Shown here in pieces: positions 60,842-64,000 of a DNA stretch of 64,000 bases. How positions within the stretch are numbered: the first letter of the stretch is position 1; each line of letters begins with the position of its first letter. The notes beneath the pieces were generated by a model, which was not told the DNA's origin, did no database searches, and saw nothing but the letters and a program-made list of their open reading frames with translations. A program made the translations under genes and the position numbers. The DNA lies in NCBI RefSeq assembly GCF_900105045.1, contig NZ_LT629739.1:2232001-2296000 (forward strand). The letters run 5' to 3'. Origin of the DNA: Brevibacterium picturae (GTDB lineage: Bacteria > Actinomycetota > Actinomycetes > Actinomycetales > Brevibacteriaceae).

Positions 60842-60852
60842 TGGTCGTACCA
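60842..60852. promoter_or_regulatory. GntR/FadR-type operator at the right end of the island
   Basis: TGGTCGTACCA followed by TTAGTAT with the same spacing as at 39883. On the minus strand CATACT next to it could serve as -10 for the ligase gene. Confidence 0.6.
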
Positions 60853-61002
60853 TTAGTATTATTAAACGCCATTGAGAGGCTGCTGGCAAGGGGCTTTTGG
60901 GCGAAATGTCGCGCTCAGTATTCCGATTCCAGAAATCGCCCGAACGGTGCGCAATGCTCCATTCCAGTTCCTATCTCCCGACACTGGATTCATATATGCC
61001 TG

Positions 61003-61141
61003 CGAGACCCGGCGATCTTCCGCGGCACCGATCTCTACCTCATCCCTGCGCTTTTCGGGGCGGGAGTCACGCCAACGGTCGTATCGGGAGACCGAGCGGA
61101 AGATGAAGAAACTGCCGTCAGTGTTTCGCAAGCCCGGCTGA
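61003..61141 (+). pseudogene. decayed copy of the TRIC gene end (island right boundary)
   Basis: Bases 61003-61073 match 1734-1802 of the intact TRIC gene (shared runs include ACCCGGCGATCTTC and CGGCACCGATCTCTACCTCA), and 61070-61141 match 1917-1991, with about 115 bases missing between. The second part reads RQRSYRETERKMKKLPSVFRKPG against RQWSYRETGRRMKKLPSVFRKPD. Identity by eye is roughly 80 percent, so the copies are not a fresh duplication. The remnant ends with the TRIC stop and runs straight into the PPK2 region. The adjacent 60870-61000 shows no recognisable gene. Confidence 0.8.
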
Positions 61142-61223
61142 GGGCGAACGAACTGCGCAGATGAGTGGCGCCGAAGCCGTCGCAGATATAGACGGTAGCC
61201 CTCCTGCCTGTAAAGATGAACTC

Positions 61224-62087
61224 ATGAGCGCAGAAACGGACCAGAAGTGGACGGATAATCCGGAACTGCTTCTGCGGGTGGGTGAGGGCTTTCGACTCGA
61301 CGGCGTCGATGCGCGTTCGATCCCGGGCTACGGCGGGAACAAGAAATCCGGTCGGCGAGATCTCAAGGCATGCATCGGTGGGCTCGACGACCTCCAGGAG
61401 AGGCTGTTCGCCGCCCATCATGACGCGAAGTCGGGGCCGTCGGTCCTCTTAGTGCTGCAGGCGATGGATACGGCGGGCAAGGGCGGAATCGTGCGCCACG
61501 TCGTCGGCTCGGTCGATCCGCAGGGAGTCGAGCTCGCTTCGTTCAAGACACCGACCAGGGAGGAACTCGCCCACGATTTCCTGTGGCGCATACGTTCGCA
61601 TGTACCTGGTCCCGGAATGATCGGCGTCTTCGACCGCTCCCACTACGAGGATGTGCTCATCGGAAAGGTCCGCTCGCTTGCCGATGACGAGGAGATCGAG
61701 CGCCGTTTCGAGGCCATCAACGAATTCGAGTCGGAACTCGCCAAGGCGGGTGTGCGCATCATCAAGGTCATGCTCCACATCTCGCCGGACGAGCAGAAGG
61801 ACAGGCTCATGGAGCGCTTGGACCGTCCTGACAAGCACTGGAAGTACAACCCCGGCGACGTGGACGAACGTCTCCTGTGGCCTGACTATATGAAGGCGTA
61901 TCAGACGGTGTTCGAGCGCACCTCGACCGAGTCGGCTCCCTGGTACGTCGTCCCTGCGGATCGCAAATGGTATGCCCGACTGGCAGTCCAGCGCCTCCTG
62001 TTGGATGCGCTGAAGGACATCGACCCGCAGTGGCCAGCCGCAGACTTCGACATCGACGTGGAGCGGGAGCGGTTGGCCGAGAGCTGA
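61224..62087 (+). CDS. ppk2: polyphosphate kinase 2
   Basis: A 287-residue PPK2-family enzyme that transfers phosphate between polyphosphate and nucleotides. The Walker A loop is QAMDTAGKGGIVRHV, the Walker B-like region is GVFDRSHYEDVLIGKV, and the lid region contains EQKDRLMERLDRPDKHWKY. ATG 61224 starts the family homology; ATG 61161 would add 21 unrelated residues. It lies just outside the island, after the TRIC remnant, and is probably part of the original chromosomal neighbourhood. Confidence 0.85.
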   Translation: MSAETDQKWTDNPELLLRVGEGFRLDGVDARSIPGYGGNKKSGRRDLKACIGGLDDLQERLFAAHHDAKSGPSVLLVLQAMDTAGKGGIVRHVVGSVDPQGVELASFKTPTREELAHDFLWRIRSHVPGPGMIGVFDRSHYEDVLIGKVRSLADDEEIERRFEAINEFESELAKAGVRIIKVMLHISPDEQKDRLMERLDRPDKHWKYNPGDVDERLLWPDYMKAYQTVFERTSTESAPWYVVPADRKWYARLAVQRLLLDALKDIDPQWPAADFDIDVERERLAES

Positions 62088-62130
62088 GGCACCACCTCGG
62101 CGAGGGTGAGCCCTGGCCAAGTGCTGTAGG

Positions 62131-62553
62131 TCAGTCGCGGCGGATGCTGAAGTCCACTCTTGTCGGGTGTTCGACCGTGCGGGAGACCGTGCAGTACTTG
62201 TCGTGGGAGAGGCCGACGAGTTTCTCGATGCGAGCATCGGCCTTGCGTCCGTCTTCGTCGTCGGGGAAGGCGAGGTCGAAATCGAGGTGGACGTTGTCGA
62301 CTCTGGAGGCGCCGTCCTCGTCGAGTTTGTCGGCACTGGCCCTGACGTCGAACTTCGTCGGTTCGGTGTGCCGACTGGTCACAGTGTCGACATCGATCGA
62401 GGAGCATCCCGCTACGGCTGCCAGCAGCAGTTCGACGGGTGTCATCAGGCCTTCGCCGCGGCCGAATTCGATGCTCGCCCCACTCGGTGCCGTGGCGCGG
62501 TAGTGGTTCTCGGCGATCCTGGTCAGTTCGATGCTGCGTGTGTCTTCACTCAT
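62131..62553 (-). CDS. OsmC-family protein
   Basis: A 140-residue OsmC-like protein. LAAVAGCSSIDVD carries the first redox cysteine (about residue 50) and SHDKYCTVSRTV the second. Members reduce organic hydroperoxides or act as stress proteins. It ends 43 bases from the convergent PPK2 stop. It differs from the OsmC-like fragment at the window start. A role in the island is not indicated. Confidence 0.8.
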   Translation of the reverse strand: MSEDTRSIELTRIAENHYRATAPSGASIEFGRGEGLMTPVELLLAAVAGCSSIDVDTVTSRHTEPTKFDVRASADKLDEDGASRVDNVHLDFDLAFPDDEDGRKADARIEKLVGLSHDKYCTVSRTVEHPTRVDFSIRRD

Positions 62554-62565
62554 AAACTCATGATG

Positions 62566-63162
62566 TCAGGAATCCGTGCGCGGTGCGACGAAGTCGACCT
62601 CAGCCGATTCCTGGACCCGGGCAGTCCGGCCGGGTCCTGATTCGAATCCCCAGTAGAGGTTCGTATGGGAGACGACCTTCTCCGGCGGTGGTGCACCCCA
62701 CTCGCTGAGGTCCTCGGTCGTGTGGGCGTCAGAGACGAGTGTGACATCGTATCCGCGAGCGAATCCGCCGTGGATCGTCGAACGGACGCAGGCATCGGAC
62801 TGGGCGCCGGTGACGACGAGGTGACCGATGTTCTTCGCGGTGAGGACGTCGTCGAAGTTCGTGTCTTCGAAGGTGTTGCCGTGGGTTTTCTCCACGATGG
62901 CCTCTCCGTCGGCAGGGGAGAGGGCATCGACGATCTGCCACTGCGGTGATTCCGTGGGCAGTTCCTGAGATGTGTGTCTGACCCAGATAACCGGTGTGCC
63001 GTTGGCTCTGGCCCTGTCGACCAGATGGGAGATCGTCCCGACCACCTCGGTGGCATTCCAGGATTCGGCCATGACACCGGTCTGGACATCGATGACGATG
63101 AGGGCAGTGTTCTCGCGCGCGGAGGCGAGTGGTGGCTGTGCGGTGGATGTGTTCGCTGACAT
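62566..63162 (-). CDS. isochorismatase-like cysteine hydrolase
   Basis: A 198-residue hydrolase with the catalytic triad readable as Asp25 (LIVIDVQTG), Lys92 (VEKTHGNTF) and Cys125 (TGAQSDACVRST). Members hydrolyse amides such as nicotinamide, ureidoacids or isochorismate. The frame is open 80 codons upstream, but ATG 63162 starts the homology and has GGAGGATC before it. The substrate is unknown; DLSEWGAPPPEKVV in the tail is typical of the general YcaC-like cysteine hydrolases. Confidence 0.85.
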   Translation of the reverse strand: MSANTSTAQPPLASARENTALIVIDVQTGVMAESWNATEVVGTISHLVDRARANGTPVIWVRHTSQELPTESPQWQIVDALSPADGEAIVEKTHGNTFEDTNFDDVLTAKNIGHLVVTGAQSDACVRSTIHGGFARGYDVTLVSDAHTTEDLSEWGAPPPEKVVSHTNLYWGFESGPGRTARVQESAEVDFVAPRTDS

Positions 63163-63312
63163 GTGATCCTCCTCGATCATTTCAATCTTCACCCCATGGG
63201 CGCGCCGGATCAAGGAGGACGACTTGTCCGGGCTAGGACAGCACCGCCTCGGCGACATCAGGTTCCACGGTGCGCCGACTTCGGAGTCTGGACTGTACCG
63301 GTGGTGCCAGAA

Positions 63313-64000
63313 TGGGTCGGGTGAGTGAGTGTCGAGACGAATCTGCCGCCAGTCCCCCGCATCCACGCCGATTCGGGGTGCTGCGGAGTTGGAAGACCGC
63401 ACCGTACCTGATCGGTTCGGGCACGGCGATGATGGGCGACAACATCGAACATGTCATCACCTATTGGGTGCTGTGGCAGGAATTCGAATCTCCTGCCCTC
63501 GTCGGTTTCCAACTCATCAGCCACTGGCTGCCGTTCCTGCTGCTGTCCGTCTACGCGGGATCGCTCGCGGAGCGCTTCGACTGCAGGCGCCTCATTCAGA
63601 TCGGCCAGTTCATGTTCATGTTCGTGTCCCTGTGCTGGGGCATCCTGTTCCTCACCGATTCCCTGCAGCTGTGGCAGGCGTGCGTGCTGCTCGTCATCCA
63701 CGGTCTCGCCGGCTGTCTGTGGGGGCCAGCCGAGCAGATGATGCTCCACGACTTCGTCGAGCGTGAGGAACTGCCGAGCGCTGTGCGCATGAATGCGACC
63801 TTCCGCAGCCTCGGCATCCTGTTCGGGCCCGTCGTCGGTTCGGCACTTCTGCTCGCCTTCGGTCCGACCTGGGGCATCTTCATCAACATCGTCTTCTACC
63901 TGCCGCTGACGATCTTCCTCATGCTCACACCATTCACCGGCCACACGCGCAGCGGCGGCGTCCGCACGGCCAGGACCACCCTGGTGCAGTCGCTCAAGGT
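63313..64000 (+). CDS. MFS transporter, N-terminal part (cut by window end)
   Basis: An open frame of 229 codons runs from ATG 63313 (or GTG 63322) to the window end without a stop. It encodes hydrophobic helices beginning APYLIGSGTAMMGDN, with the loop GSLAERFDCRRLIQ after helix 2 and GPAEQMMLHDFV before helix 4. The style is that of drug or enterobactin-exporter-like (EntS) MFS proteins. Function cannot be judged from the half seen. Confidence 0.75.

Noticed and set aside
1..64000. CRISPR arrays, rRNA, tRNA, insertion sequences
   Set aside because: No regularly spaced repeats, RNA gene signatures, transposase or integrase motifs were found on reading both strands.

Overview
The window reads as chromosomal DNA of a high-G+C aerobic actinobacterium. 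The evidence is the paired acyl-CoA dehydrogenase and MaoC hydratase genes typical of actinobacterial steroid and terpenoid catabolism, frequent GTG starts, and PPK2, TRIC and OsmC genes at the edges. Brevibacterium or a relative is a guess from general knowledge, not something the sequence proves.

Layout. Bases 1-2000 are ordinary chromosome: the end of an OsmC-like gene, an alpha/beta hydrolase and a TRIC-type channel. From about 2.0 to 61.0 kb lies a catabolic island of about 45 genes. From 61.1 kb the ordinary chromosome resumes with PPK2, OsmC, an isochorismatase-like hydrolase and an MFS transporter cut by the window end. A decayed copy of the end of the TRIC gene sits at 61.0-61.14 kb, so both ends of the island are marked by the same gene.

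The left third of the island (2-20 kb) holds a P450 with flavodoxin and flavodoxin reductase, an alcohol and an aldehyde dehydrogenase, an ADP-forming acyl-CoA synthetase, a second flavodoxin and an MFS transporter. It also holds an unusual group of phosphoryl-transfer proteins: a split pyruvate-phosphate-dikinase-like pair, an APH-type kinase with an AttH-like partner, and a tyrosine-phosphatase-like protein.

The middle (20-52 kb) is a beta-oxidation set in several divergent operons. It has four further acyl-CoA ligases, five acyl-CoA dehydrogenase genes, a MaoC pair, an alpha-methylacyl-CoA racemase, reductases, crotonases including two of the MenB/BadI ring-opening class, a BadH-like dehydrogenase, thiolase, CoA-transferase, HMG-CoA lyase and an acetoacetyl-CoA-synthetase-like ligase. 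The last two with thiolase would take an HMG-type intermediate to acetyl-CoA. This resembles cyclohexanecarboxylate-type ring degradation joined to branched-chain (terpenoid-like) oxidation.

The right end (52-61 kb) has the most surprising part: a benzoyl-CoA-reductase/2-hydroxyacyl-CoA-dehydratase type complex (two iron-sulfur subunits plus one ATPase activator) followed by a PaaX-type regulator. Such enzymes are normally oxygen-sensitive and anaerobic, yet here they share an island with an oxygen-dependent P450.

Regulation. Eleven promoter regions carry an 11-bp element close to TGGTCNNACCA, the form expected for FadR-type GntR regulators. One such regulator is encoded in the island (38955-39737), so one protein probably controls most operons. 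The benzoyl-CoA-reductase-like operon lacks the element and has its own PaaX-like gene.

Working model (inference): a mono- or bicyclic terpenoid or other alkyl-substituted alicyclic compound is hydroxylated, oxidised to an acid, activated with CoA, has hydroxyls removed by phosphorylation and elimination, and is ring-opened and degraded to acetyl-CoA. The actual substrate cannot be read from the sequence.
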